From NCBI GenBank assembly GCA_047495785.1, contig JBLDXI010000009.1, forward strand, positions 620,001 through 684,000: a DNA stretch of 64,000 bases, in the 5' to 3' direction. Under the pieces are notes generated by a model. That model was not told the origin of the DNA and ran no database searches. It saw only the letters and a list, made by a program, of their open reading frames with translations. This document shows, in pieces, positions 1-11,832 of this stretch (the first letter of the stretch is position 1; each line of letters starts with the position of its first letter). The stretch is from Lepidodermella squamata. Lineage: Eukaryota; Gastrotricha. Made by a program: the position numbers and the translations under genes.

Positions 1-187
1 CATCACTTCAAAACGATTCTCACGCAGTGTTTTCAGCTTGTTATCGCTTGTTTAGTACCGTAATATTGAGAGGACACACTCAACGGAGGAGTAGGATTTT
101 TTCAAGCTCAGAAAGCTTTTACCAGACTAAAACCGTTTGAACACGATATTGGCCCAATAACTTCTACTATCAATTGCATTTGAACAG

Positions 188-1300
188 AAAGTAGTGCCGA
201 CTCGAATTCTGACGACGAAAGTGGAAGCTCAGATGACGATAGCAATTTGTCGACAACTGACGACAGCGACGATGACAGCGACGACAATGAACAGGCGAAC
301 GGATGGCCGCTTGGTTCTGATACTGAAATTGAAGAAAACGACATACCCGAGCGGCATGAGTTTGAGCATGATGTGCATTCAACAGAGCCGATTTGCCGAC
401 ATTGCGTGCCGGCCGAGGGTGCAACAACCAACGGCAAAGGGAAAAAGAACAAGCCGCCAGCAGCTGCCGATGCAGCTTCTGCCTCAGGCGAGCCGCGTTT
501 TGTGTGCTCAGACCCGACTCAACACGTTTTGTGCAATTGCTGTGATAGTCCGATGCCGGATCGGCGTATTGACAGGTCAGCTCCGCCTCAAACCTGCTTG
601 ATCTGCTCGCTCGAATTCTGCAATATGTACTGGCCTTCCGGGTGTCAAAACGGCCAGTGCTCCCCGGGTTGTTTGAAGCTGCTCCGTGATATCGATCTAC
701 ATACCTTACTTGAGGAAAATCTCGCCTCAGCCCCGGGTGATTCATCTGTCGCTATTCTCCTATTCGGCAATGTTCACGAAACGAACCAGCTTCGGTCTTA
801 CCTCCAGCGACAGGGAATCTCGGCGAATCAACTGAGAGATATCCTGCTTGACGGGCTGCAATCAGGAAAATACACGACAAAAGCAAAAACTCTGATCGGT
901 CAGCGCCCTGATCGAAGTACCCCAGTCTGCGGCTATTGTCGCGTCAACATTGTGCAAGGTATTCACCGCTTAAGTATAATTGAAAAAACTTGGGGTAACA
1001 TTTTATTTAAATTGGACAGATTTGCTTTTTGCTTATCGGATGGAAACTCGTGATCCTGTGTCAGACCATCGCCCTAACTGCCCGCATGGGCGCTACTGCG
1101 TCTCGCAGAGCCAGGACTCGACTCACGCGACTGTCGTAAACCACATTTGCGAACCGACGCCACCCGGCATTGTGATTGACGCGCAAACTTTCGAATATTC
1201 GACAATCAAGCTGTCGGCGGAGAGCAGCAGTAACAACATCAATAACTCGGCTCAAAAGAGCAACAACCGGGAACACGGGAGCTATATGGACCTCGACTGA
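188..1300 (+). CDS. CHFR: CHFR-like E3 ubiquitin ligase, C-terminal part (5' end outside window)
   Basis: Exons 188-973 and 1020-1300 join across a 46-bp intron. The protein begins with an acidic Ser/Asp stretch. It continues with the CHFR cysteine-rich region, including C-C-x-S-P-M-P-D-R-R and the later C-G-Y-C pair. It ends with a PBZ-type zinc finger (R-P-N-C-P-H-G-R-Y-C ... N-H-I-C-E) just before a short Ser/Asn tail. In known CHFR proteins a FHA and a RING domain precede this part, and the PBZ finger binds poly(ADP-ribose) during the antephase mitotic checkpoint. FHA and RING should lie upstream of base 1. The acceptor at 187 (ttgaacag) is inferred, because the frame is closed by TGA at 181-183. 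Whether bases 1-110 hold another exon is unclear. The assignment rests on the order of Cys motifs and is strong. Confidence 0.85.
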
Positions 1301-1821
1301 GAGACCTCATAAATGCATCATCTCACTGATTATGGTGATATATAAAACTGTGGTAGTTTGATTATTTGAACTCTGGTGAAAGCTCCTAAACTTATTCTTC
1401 CAAGTTAAATACTATAAAAAAATGGTGAATTTCTCAGCTTATTGGCATATAAATTCGGTGAACGCACTATTTTTTAGCCTCACTGCTTGGTTCAATGTGG
1501 GCGAACCCCGCATATAATTTCTATTCAACAACTCCAAAGCAATCAAATCGGTTATACCTGTCATTTTGCTATGGTTTCCAGCTTGCTTCAGAATTATTAC
1601 CTATTCGAGTGCAGAAAATAAAAAGAGCAGTTTGAACCGTGTTTGTTTTTATTTTGTCACGATAGTTGACTGGATGACAGTTTCCTCCGCGAGTACTCTT
1701 TCACAATCAATAAAAATTAAATCCGATGAGATGTTGCTAGTGTCTATAAATATAATTATTTCATCCCGAAATTTCAGAGAAAGGAGCAATTTCATTAGTG
1801 AGTCTGAAGAAATCAGTAATT
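1301..1821. other. Intergenic spacer between convergent genes
   Basis: This 521-bp AT-rich stretch lies between the stop of the CHFR-like gene and the stop of the minus-strand membrane protein gene. It should hold the 3' UTRs of both. No further gene is recognised. Confidence 0.6.
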
Positions 1822-4800
1822 TTAGTCGGGGTTGCCCTTGCCCCACAAGCCCGTGTAAGGCGGCGGAAGTGGCGGGGCCTTGGAAGCGTTGTCTTCTTGA
1901 GCAGAGGACTCCAGGGAATCTACCGTGTGCACCTGCGTCGCGTCTTGCCGCCGCAAATGCATGAGCGAGCGCGCCTGGCCACGAGACGACCGCGGGGGTT
2001 CCATTAAGCATTCGCTGCTACTCGTCAGCGCCGTTTCGGGTGGCGTCAACCGCAATTGAGCGTGCTTGCCAGGCATCACTTGAAGGTGGCTTTGCCGAAC
2101 AGCTAGAGCCGCTGCCTGTTGATCACCCTGTATACAATCCCACCGGCTCCAGTCACTCGACGATATTCCTTCATCTAAACCAAGTTTTACCTGCGGAAAA
2201 AGATAAGAAAAATAAAGCATGATAATCTCCGGAAACCATTCTTACCGCTCGAGTCAATCGAACGGAGACCAATCGATCAGCAGCTGGGTCCGACATGAAA
2301 AGAGCACATGGTCGAGAGGGAACATTTGGAGGTGGTTGTTGTTGATGATGCCCCAGACCAGCTGCTGGCGAGAAGGCGGATCTATGGTGCCGAGAGCTTT
2401 TTTCATCGCCACCCGCAGAGACGAGCAGGCCATCTTCGGTGTATGTCGCCATAGGCCGGGCAGAGTCGTCGACTGGTGCACGACAGCCGGGCACATTGCA
2501 CCACTGGCTCGATTGAGACGGCGGCAGCGGTTCATGTGGCTGGCGAATCAAATCTCCGAAAGATCGCGACGTCCATAACGGTTGCGATAACTGAGGGACC
2601 GGGTCTTCTTTGTCAGAATTAGCCGCAGATTTTTGATGCGAACGATGGTGGTGTTTCAGGGCAGATGGCGGCTTCGAAGGGCCGCGCATTTGCTGCTGAA
2701 GCCGCCGAGGACAGCTAGCGCTCGTGCACTCAGCCACGGCTGATTTGTCGGTGGCCATGAGAAAAGCTTCGTGCAACACATCGTCTGGACCCCCTAGTGG
2801 CACCGGGCCCCGAGGCACGAACAAAACCCGCCGCTGAGGCGATTGCTTCTTATTTCCACCGGTCGAGGCTTTATTGCTCGATTTATCCTTGCTACTAGCA
2901 AGGTTTTTGAAAGAGCCGCTGGAAGCAGCAGGCAGCGATTCAACGGCTAAGAGTTCGAACTGCCGGCCACTCTGCTTCGAGTTTTGGCAGTGGCGCGGCG
3001 CGACACGAGGCGAGGCGTCCGATGCACTCGACACCTCGTGGTCTCCGTGGCAGTGTCGCGCCTCTTTTTTCATCAGCGACAAGCGAGCCACAGGTTTCGG
3101 GGGTGTCGGCGCTGTCTGGGGAGGTGGCGGTGGCCAATTCGACGGCAGTGTCTATAGTTAATCATCAAAATAATGTTACAATAAACGAAGTAGAGATAAT
3201 TTTACCTGGTAAATGGAACAATCACATTCCGAACATTCATCAGCTGCGCCATCTGAAAGCCGTCGTCTTGGGACATAATTCGGTAAATTGGCGTAGAACG
3301 AAGGGCCAGCAGTTTCTGTGTCAGCGGCTCTGTCCAGTTCTTTACAGCTCTGGGTCGATACAAGAGTAGTGGCGGATGTTGGCTGCCAGCCGCTTACAAC
3401 TAGGACTTGCTGTCGTTTGTTGTTCGATGACGAGTCGCCAACTTCGAGACTATCGCCCAAAAGCTGGCATTGGTCGGTGACGTAAATCTCGCGGTGGCGG
3501 TGCGAGAAGGATGGCTGCGAGTCTGTAAGGTCAGGTGTTGAATTTATCTTACTGTAGCTACGATGATGCTGGCAAGCGGGCAACGCATCTTGCAGGCACA
3601 CGGCATTGACATGGTTGCAGTGGCAACGATGGTGTTCAAGGCAGCACCCAGCTGTCAATATGTATTAGTTTTTGCACAGTCGGAATTTTCAGTAAAAAAA
3701 CACCAAGCATTTTGCATATTGCATAGCCCCGGCCTTCTTATCATCAGGCGCAAAAAACCGGGATTATTAACTTCCAATTTATGACATCTGAGTGCTTTGC
3801 CCGCTCATCATGCAAGAGTGTGAGAACGATATAGCGGTAATACAGCGGGAGAATACTAATTTACAAATTGTGTGAAGTTCTGAGACTTAAAGCATGCTAG
3901 ATACGGTTGAGGTTAGTTACGACCAAGAAATACACGTTGGGGCAGGTTACGGGGCTATACATTATACTGCCAAGGCAATGCTTGTTACTATGATAGGGAA
4001 ATAAGAACAATACCAGGGCCGGTTGGATGTTGAATGACGATTGTCGACGAAGTTGGAAGTCGAAGGACGCCGCTTGTGCTGTTAACCGGTTGCTGGCGCC
4101 TTTGCTGATGGTGACCCGAGGTAACTCCACTTAGCGAATCAGCCAAGCTCGGCTGAGGCGTCGGCGGGGCACGGGCTAACCGAGGTGTTCCAATAGGACT
4201 GATATCCCTCGATTGTTGTTGAGCTCTCTGTTGTTGCTGTTGTTGCTGCTGCTGATACATTTGCTGTTGCGATTGCTGCTGTTGAAGTTGCTGGTGAGAC
4301 GAAGGTGCTGGCGAAATTGCAATGGGAGGGTCGTCCGACGGCATCGCTACAGCCCAGCCGATATTTTGTGCGACAGGACGCCGTTGTTGATGGTCAAATG
4401 CGACTTGTTGATGAGCATTTTGATTAGATTTAAATGAAGGAGCTCGATACACCTGCTGACCACTGGCCTCGATGTTTTCCTAAAAACAGGAAAATAACAG
4501 AAATTATGAATAACAAAAGCAGTAAGATCTTATTCGCTTTTTGTTGTACTTTTTTAATTCCACTGGAGGACGTAAAATAAATCATTTCATTTGTGGTCAT
4601 TTCATTCATTTGTAAGATCTTATTCAAATTATTAAAAAAATGCATACATTTTGTTGATCTGAAAGCAATGGCTGGTAAGGCTTGTTCGCCGAATCCACTA
4701 TAATAGGCGCAGCATTTGTAGAACGAACACTACCATTGCGCGAAGGATGCTTCTTTTTCAGTTTCTTTGGCGAGGGCAGCTTGACGGCTAAATATCCACG

Positions 4801-7366
4801 GATGCAAAGCATCAAGCCCATAAATAGTAAACCACCGCCTGTACCCATCAGGCTGGTGCTGATTGGGACGAAGATCCGCGCGTCTATGAATCGGCCTTGG
4901 AGAAAAAGTACGAGACCTCCGAAGAGCATGGCGGCGCCTAGCCAAACGACAACGCATATACAGATTCGAGGAGCTAACCAGTAAGAACTGCTACTACAGC
5001 CGCAGCTTGTATCCCAACACCGACGAAGGCACGATCCTGACGGGTTGTTCACCGGGTCGCCAGGTACGTCGATGTCATCGTCGTCCGAAATTGCTGTCAC
5101 GCTCTGCTGCATTGTCACGCCACGGTTCGAACCCGTCGGGGTGTTGGGAGGCCGGATGTCCGCATTTTCAGGAGCTGGTTGCTTGTTCTGCCTTAGCGAA
5201 GAAGTTCGCTGAAGCGTGCTTGGATTGCTCTGGTTGCCTGGTTGGTCTCCGTGCGCGCTGCTGCGTGACGTGGCTAACGGCGACTTGATTTGGGCAGATT
5301 CACTCGTTGGTTCGTTATTGTTATTGCTACTGTTTCTGTGACTGTTCAATTCGGTCACTGTGATCATAGAATTGCGATTGCTGCTGCTATCTGCCGGTGT
5401 TGTAGCCGGCGAGGACGATATTGCCAGCTGCCGGCTATTTTCAGTGCTTGAAAGCAGCGCTAAATTCGTAACAAAAAATCAAAGATACAAAATTTGATAT
5501 ATATCGATGCAAGGAAAGACATTTCCAACAGGGATCCGATCTTCAATTGGGTTTGCTCAGGATATTATTATAAAATGGAACAAGGCAACTATAAGGTTGT
5601 CGGTTATCAGGATTTCGGGAACGACTTCATGTAATGAAAATTCCTTACAGCCCATGTCGGAGATGAAGTTCATAAAATAAATTAAACTGAATATCTATGG
5701 ATCGAGCAATTTGAAAACAGGATGAGAAGGGTTGAAGATTTTCAGCAATTATGACTAGGTATCAAGTGCATATCAATAAATCGCGGTGGCCACTACTGGG
5801 TTAGTAAATGTAACCTAATTATGCCGGCAAATAACATTCGTTTTCGAGCCTGTGATTACTTATATTGCGGCTATTCTGGGCACCCTGTGGCAAGTAGTAC
5901 GTATGTACCTTGTCGTTCGAACATCTCGTTTTGCTTCTTGCGTTTGGCGAACGATAGCCACAGCGGATCGTTTAGTGGTTGCGCGGCCGCACTGCTACTG
6001 GCATTGCTGGGCGCGCCGGCGGTCTCCGAAGAAGAGGAATACACCGAAGATGCATTAGCAAAGCGATCGCGATTCAACGCCGCACTTGCGCTGCTTTTGT
6101 TGCCGCTGTTGCTCGATTGATTTAGGTGTTGCCGATTGCTGGCAGCCGACGTCAGATGCGAGCTGCTAGTTGACAGCGTAGTTGCTACAGCCGGCTGTTT
6201 TTGCATATCTGGCGCTGGCTCGCCGCACAATGCTTTCACGAGCTCTTCGTCGGCCGCATCCTCATCGCCGGCACTGCTGTTGTTATACTGCTGATAACAG
6301 GTATCGCCAGCCAGGGCCATATTTTGATCGTATTTATTGTTGTTGCGCTCGCCATTTTTTAACATTGCTGGTTGTTGCTGATGGGGGAAATCGGAGCAAG
6401 ACGAGCTCGATACAACGCCAGCCGCTGATGTTGATACATCCGTGTTAATATCATGCGTACACGTGCAAGACGATGAATTGGCGGCGTTAGCATAGCAACT
6501 GCTATTATTGTTCGCCGATTGCTCTTCGGGCGATGTTAACAAATTCTGCTCGTACCATCCGACATGCTTCATAACCACTGCATGATGCGCACCTTCGCCT
6601 CCACGCGCTCGCAAACTATCGCTGTTGTTGCTATTATTATTATTGTTGTTGTTGCCGCTGTTGTTGATGTTGCGATAACTCTCGCCAGCACTGAATCGCT
6701 GCTGTCGATCGGCAGTGTTGTTGTTCGAATCAGTGCCACTGCTTCGCTGATACAACATAGGCTCGGGCTCGCTGCCGGTCGAATTCGGCGAGCCAAGCAT
6801 CATCATTATCTGCAATAAACACGCGTATCAATTTTGTTCAACTAAAAGTTTTGACTACATACCGCCAACAAATCGGCACTGCTTGATGTGCTCGATGAGC
6901 AGCCGTACAGGTTTTCGTAGGCTGCCGCTGCGGTTAACTGAAGCGACGACGAGGCCGATGAAGCTGCTGAATGCGCGGGCTGTTTATTGATGCTATCCGC
7001 AGTGTCGACCACTAGCGGCCGCTGATGGTTGTGTTGCTGGCTGTGTTGCTGATGGTAGTAAGCCTGGTAGGCCGGTGGAATCGTTGGATGTTGCGGCAGT
7101 GGTGGCGGCGGGTGCGGCGCCGCGTTGTGGCGCTGTTGTGCGCTATCCGAAGGCTGCCTGTTTACCGGTGCCACGGGTTTTTTGGCCGGCTGAGCAGCAA
7201 GGCTACTTGCTTTGTAGCCAGCAGACGCGTGGTGGGCTGATGAAGAGCCAGAAGTTTGGGTGGTGTAGTTACATCGCGGTTTCAAGCCATGATGCACCCG
7301 TCTACCCGGCGCCTGGTGTTGCTGATGCTCGTTGCCGCTGCTGACGGTGGAGGGTCGGCGAAACAT
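1822..7366 (-). CDS. Large low-complexity protein with two membrane segments, function unknown
   Basis: Seven exons (7366-6863, 6809-5909, 5459-4648, 4479-4014, 3651-3206, 3151-2246, 2190-1822) keep one frame and give 1,467 aa. The first 600 residues are rich in Asn, Ser, Gln, His and Pro, with a run of Asn near residue 220. Around residues 610-625 there is a Cys cluster (C-x3-C ... C-G-C). Two hydrophobic helices follow at about 632-656 (start I-C-I-C-V-V-V-W-L-G) and 665-691 (Gly-rich, L-M-G-T-G-G-G-L-L-F-M-G). Behind them comes a basic stretch (P-S-P-K-K-L-K-K-K) and a ~770-residue tail with a poly-Gln block, His/Cys-rich patches and, near the C-terminus, P-P-P-Y, a WW-domain type motif. 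I do not recognise the family. The two-helix plus long-tail layout recalls TMEM200 proteins, but I see no decisive motif. The start is the ATG at 7366, and an upstream exon cannot be excluded. Confidence 0.75.
4213..4280 (-). repeat. CAA/CAG repeat coding poly-glutamine
   Basis: On the minus strand, mixed CAA and CAG codons encode two Gln runs inside exon 4 of the large membrane protein gene. The mixture of the two codons makes it less prone to slippage than a pure CAG tract. Confidence 0.85.
6632..6662 (-). repeat. AAT/AAC repeat coding poly-asparagine
   Basis: ATT/GTT triplets on the plus strand read as AAT/AAC on the minus strand and encode the Asn run in exon 2 of the large membrane protein gene. 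Confidence 0.8.
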
Positions 7367-10300
7367 AGCGTCACCGTTCCAGAAATAAGTAGCTAACGGC
7401 TGCGTTCAGACATAAGTAGTGTAGGAACTATTTATTTTCTTTAACGCGAGAGCAAGTCCCAAAAAACAGCAAATACAGCCGCTGGCACTCGAAAAACGAT
7501 AACCATATCGGTGTCTCAATTTGAACCCAATGTAATCGAAGCAGCAGTAGATCACTATACGGATTGCCGGACAATCAAGAACATATAACGTTGCATCGTA
7601 AAAATAAAATATCGGAAACAATAGAAAAATCTAAATTGGCACAAAAATAAATGAAAGATACAAAAAAGTGAGGTTCTCTCGGCAGGAAATTAAGAAGCTA
7701 ACTCTCTTTCAAGAGAAGATATCTTGATTCAGCTTTCATCCTCGCCAAAATTTCAGTCCATTCCAGAAGAACACATGAATGTCAATGATATGAAAAATGA
7801 ATTGTCGCTACCTGTGTGTTAGAAAACGAAGCCCCTGGTGAAAAGACATGCATTTTGCAATAAATTTGCGATGCTCTTTTTGCGCCAGCTTAAAACGTCA
7901 GCATACTTTGAAAGAAATAGCCAGCGCCGTGGTCAATGATGTAGTAGCCGCCAAGTGATAAACAAAATTGAATCTGAGCATAGAAACAATTTGCTTCTAC
8001 CTAATTCTGTATGGGAGTATAGGTCAATGTCTGTCCGAGCCGGCGATAATTGGTAGTTTGCCTGTGATAATCTATCGGGAGTACTTTTTCGTGTGAAAAG
8101 CAGTCGTGTAGGTACAAACGCGAGCTATTCTTGAAGCTCAATTGGAGCTGAATGATATTCATGACATTGAAAAATTGCGCGCTAAACAGCAATCAGCTAA
8201 GCATGGGAGGCGAAATATGCTAATGGATATTACCACGTGTCATAGAGAACGAGACAAGAGAAGGACACGAATGTGATGAATCGGAAATTGTATTGCGCAG
8301 CGCAAGTTGGAAATACAATTATGGATACGTAGCCTGGTATATTGTCTTTAATGTAAAACGATTGTGACATTCTGAAATTTTTTGTCCTCCCATTAAAATA
8401 CAAACCGCGCGGTTGGCACACTTTATTTAGCTTATTTTGCGGCTAATATATCCACGCAGCGCCATTGGTATACCAGGCATAATTCGATGTAATTCCAGTG
8501 CAATTGGGATAATGCTATATGATTGCTACTTATTCTGATAATAAGCTTATGAGATGTTCATCTGTGCGGCGCAAAATTCTTCCGCTAGCGATGCGCCATA
8601 TTCGAGCGCCACCACAGCTCCTGCTGCCAACAAAACAACAATGGAACAAACAACATGACAATGATATTATTAGAAATATTATTACTATGATGAGGTTGTT
8701 CTTGTTAGAAAAGAGCCTCTCGTGGGACTTTACTTTTGAGCGCAAAAATAATAACGATGATATATTCCATGACAGCGAAATGTCACTAGGATAATTTTTC
8801 TATTATTATAATATTATTTCCCATATAAAGATCGCCAATAATTTTATTTACAGAATGCAAACACGCAGCTATTCGATACGTACTGTAATTAAGGCTGCTT
8901 GTCGGGCGAAAACGATGAGCAGGCGTTCCCATCATCTTGTCCGCGACAGGCTACTGCGGGGCCACAAGCATGGCGCATAAGAGCATAACGCCGGCTAACA
9001 ACACATCATCATGCCAGGCGCCATAATTTTTTAGCTGCATCAAGTGTGTTCCCATATACGCGCTGATGACATCACTAATAAAAATATATCGGCAGAGTCT
9101 TTTCGGCAATTACCACTGCGGAAGATATATGGCCCGCAGCTCATCTCCTAGTATCCAAGTTCCATTTGGAAAAACATAATAACAACAGACTCTATGGAAT
9201 CCAGAAATTATCGAGTGATTGCGAGTCTTATCAGCAAAGGCATTTGTGTACTACATGGGTTATTATCCATAAGCTTTTTTCGTTCGTGAAACTTGTAATA
9301 TAAAAACCTAATATGGACGAAAAAGACGAGTAATGTCTTTGATTGATGAGGGCGAAAAAAACCGTACGCGATTAATAGCACTCCGATATCGATTAGATTT
9401 TCTTCGAACAACCGTCATGTGTTTATTCCCGCAGAAATGTCAAATTTACGATAGCTCAAAGCCCCAAAAATACTTTCGTTGTTTACCGAATGCAAAGTCG
9501 AATTATCGATCCCGTTATAATTTGTTGAGTAGGTAATAAGTGCAGGTTGGCCCCACATTTCAGGCAAGGTAAAAGACCAAGGAGCAGCAAATTGCCTGCT
9601 AAACTATCCTCAACTCATCCCAGTGATGAACACGCTACTTTAATATTTGCGCCGCCAAATTTGGGTTCCCGCGCTCTGGATTGCTTCCTTTATATAACAA
9701 TGAATTGTTTCGACTTGATTCTGCCCCGATCTATAATCATGACCCAAGACAGATTTTTCAACCTTGTCACTCCTATAGAGCAACCTTGGTAGATCAGTTA
9801 GCGTGGGTTTGGCTGCAAACGCGTACCGAGAAGACCAAATCCTCTGGCAGGTTTCAAAGGTGTTGGCTAATCGACCGAGTGATATAAGCAGGACAAGCAG
9901 TTGAGTGACTAAAGGTTTTAGGTCGACCAAAATCCCGATTTACTGCTCCTTCGAGGGCGCCCTTGTCTAATATTAGACCAAATAGCTTTTCGTTATCGCG
10001 TATTGTCAGCTTTCCTCTTTCAGTCTTTGTCGCCACCGTTTTTTCCTTAAACCACATACCACATCGAAAGCGTGCGTGCATCAAAATCATACGTTAATAT
10101 TTAGCATTATTTTCAGAAAAGTACCCAACCAGCGATAGAAATCCCGTCAAATACAGGGTCTGGCAGAAGTTTGGAATTATGTTTTCTCAAGAGACTTTGA
10201 TATGGCGACAAACGGCTCCGCTATGTCATGGCGAGTCCGCCGTGGAAAAGCGCACCCTTGTGGGCCTCACCAATCCCAAGTTAAGCCGTTTCAAATAATT

Positions 10301-11267
10301 TCAATTTCCCTGGACAGCTCGCAAGTCGATAGGGATGGGTGGGACATGATCGATCTCTTGAAAATTGGGTGTGGGGATTGTGCAACCCTTCGGAAATCCC
10401 ATCCCACTTGCGCCGGCAACATGGCCCAACTATTGGCAATCAAGGGAGCGTCTAACGTCTAACAAGTAAATACCAAATTCAAAATCAATAGCTAGATTGT
10501 CCCTTGAAAGCTTGTAAACTGTAAGCTGTCAGCTGGGAAATAGGTGAATTCTTATTTTTCCAAACAAATGTCTCCATATTTCCTATATTAGTCCACGGAC
10601 TTGAAAGTATTACCAGGGTCAGCCAAAATGCTCAGCATGAAGATTTGCTAGAGGGTAAATCTGCCCAACGTACCTTCTGAATTGAAAAAGCTCGCCATGC
10701 ATACCAATGAAATTTAGTTCGATCCTTCATGAACAAGCTAACGGTCGATCGGTTGTCGGTTTTGAGGTTCCAGGGCGCGACCTGAGTGCTAGTGTCTATG
10801 GTTGCATCGTTATTATATGGCTTTGAGCTTCTTCGTTTGCCTCAATATCTTCATTTATTTCCCGATATCCGTTTTTATATTATTATTATTTTCATTATTT
10901 ACACTTATAGTTACACATAAAATGCTGAAACTAAAACATAAGTGACAACAGTTTGATATTTGGCAATAGTACAATTCAAGTACACAATTTATTAAGATCT
11001 AAAGCTGGAAGATCCATCACGTTGAGATTAAACTAGGTAGTACTTTCGACGAGAGTAAAAAGCCATCATGATCGCCACAGATTTCTTGTTGAAGTGTTGT
11101 CAAATGAATCATGGAGACAATCACATGTCATGTGTACATAATTTTATCGGTTTCCCGCCTTTCAATAATGCTTGACGACTGAGTTTTCAACGGGGAAAAG
11201 GTTACATAGTAGTTCTGATATGCTCACACGTAGAACCTTAGCGGCGGCGAAATCGACATCTATGAGT
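7367..11267. other. Gene-poor intergenic region
   Basis: This 3.9-kb stretch holds only short open frames with no recognisable motif and no convincing splice context. The 5' UTR and promoter of the large minus-strand gene should lie just above 7366. Nothing else is identified. Confidence 0.5.
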
Positions 11268-11832
11268 TCATGAACGGTTGGCGAGGTATAACGCAAATGA
11301 GGTTAAGGTGAACAGCGTAAACCGGCTTGAAATTTCTGTAGCAGGCAGAGCGGAGTTGCAAGAATCTGTTGTACAGCTGCACGAAGTCGTTTTTGAATTG
11401 GCGCCAAGAGCGCGCTTGCATTCGTTGTTAAAGTTGACGCTCCCGCAAAATCGCGAAATTGCTACATAGCTTTGAATATTACATACGTTAGTTAGACAAT
11501 GTGAGGCAAGGCTGGAAAATTAAAATTTACCTCTCTGAAAGCTCATTATCTCCTGATTCGATAAAGTAAAGGATAGTTTCCTGCTTATGGCAGCTCGTTC
11601 CGTGAGGGCAGCGTGTTGCGTTGAGCTTGTGTTTTACTGGGTCGAAGCATGGGTCTTGGCGAAGGTCTTTGAGATATTGTTTAGACATGTCTCGCATTGA
11701 CTCACACTCGTAGCATTCAAGTACGTGTCCAAACGATTGACTAGTAAAGAAAATGGCCAGTGTAGCTAGCAGAACCAGCATATGAGTCTGGGAAAATCCT
11801 GGCACAAAGCCTGTTGTGAACTTTAAACCCAT
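11268..11832 (-). CDS. Ly6/three-finger domain protein, probably GPI-anchored (copy 1)
   Basis: Two exons (11832-11531 and 11469-11268, intron 61 bp) give 167 aa. The protein has a hydrophobic leader and then a Ly6/uPAR-type fold with ten cysteines: L-E-C-Y-E-C near the start, D-P-C, a G-T-S-C region, R-F-C-G, and the closing C-S-C-T-T-D-S-C-N. A hydrophobic C-terminal tail follows, as expected of a GPI-attachment signal. The extracellular ligand is unknown; members of this family modulate receptors and ion channels at the cell surface. The ATG at 11832 gives a long leader. The ATG at 11781 lines up with the start of the sister gene and may be the true one. The sister gene at 14077-14576 shares the intron position and phase. 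Confidence 0.82.

Noticed and set aside
170-745. Open frame antisense to the CHFR-like exon
   Set aside because: It lies opposite a real exon with strong family motifs and has no recognisable domain of its own.
5120-5140. GGTTCGAACC-like word resembling a tRNA T-loop
   Set aside because: It lies inside a coding exon, and no acceptor or anticodon stem is present around it.
9547-9930. Overlapping open frames in the 7.4-11.3 kb gap
   Set aside because: Frames are short, present on both strands, with no domain and no matching splice sites.
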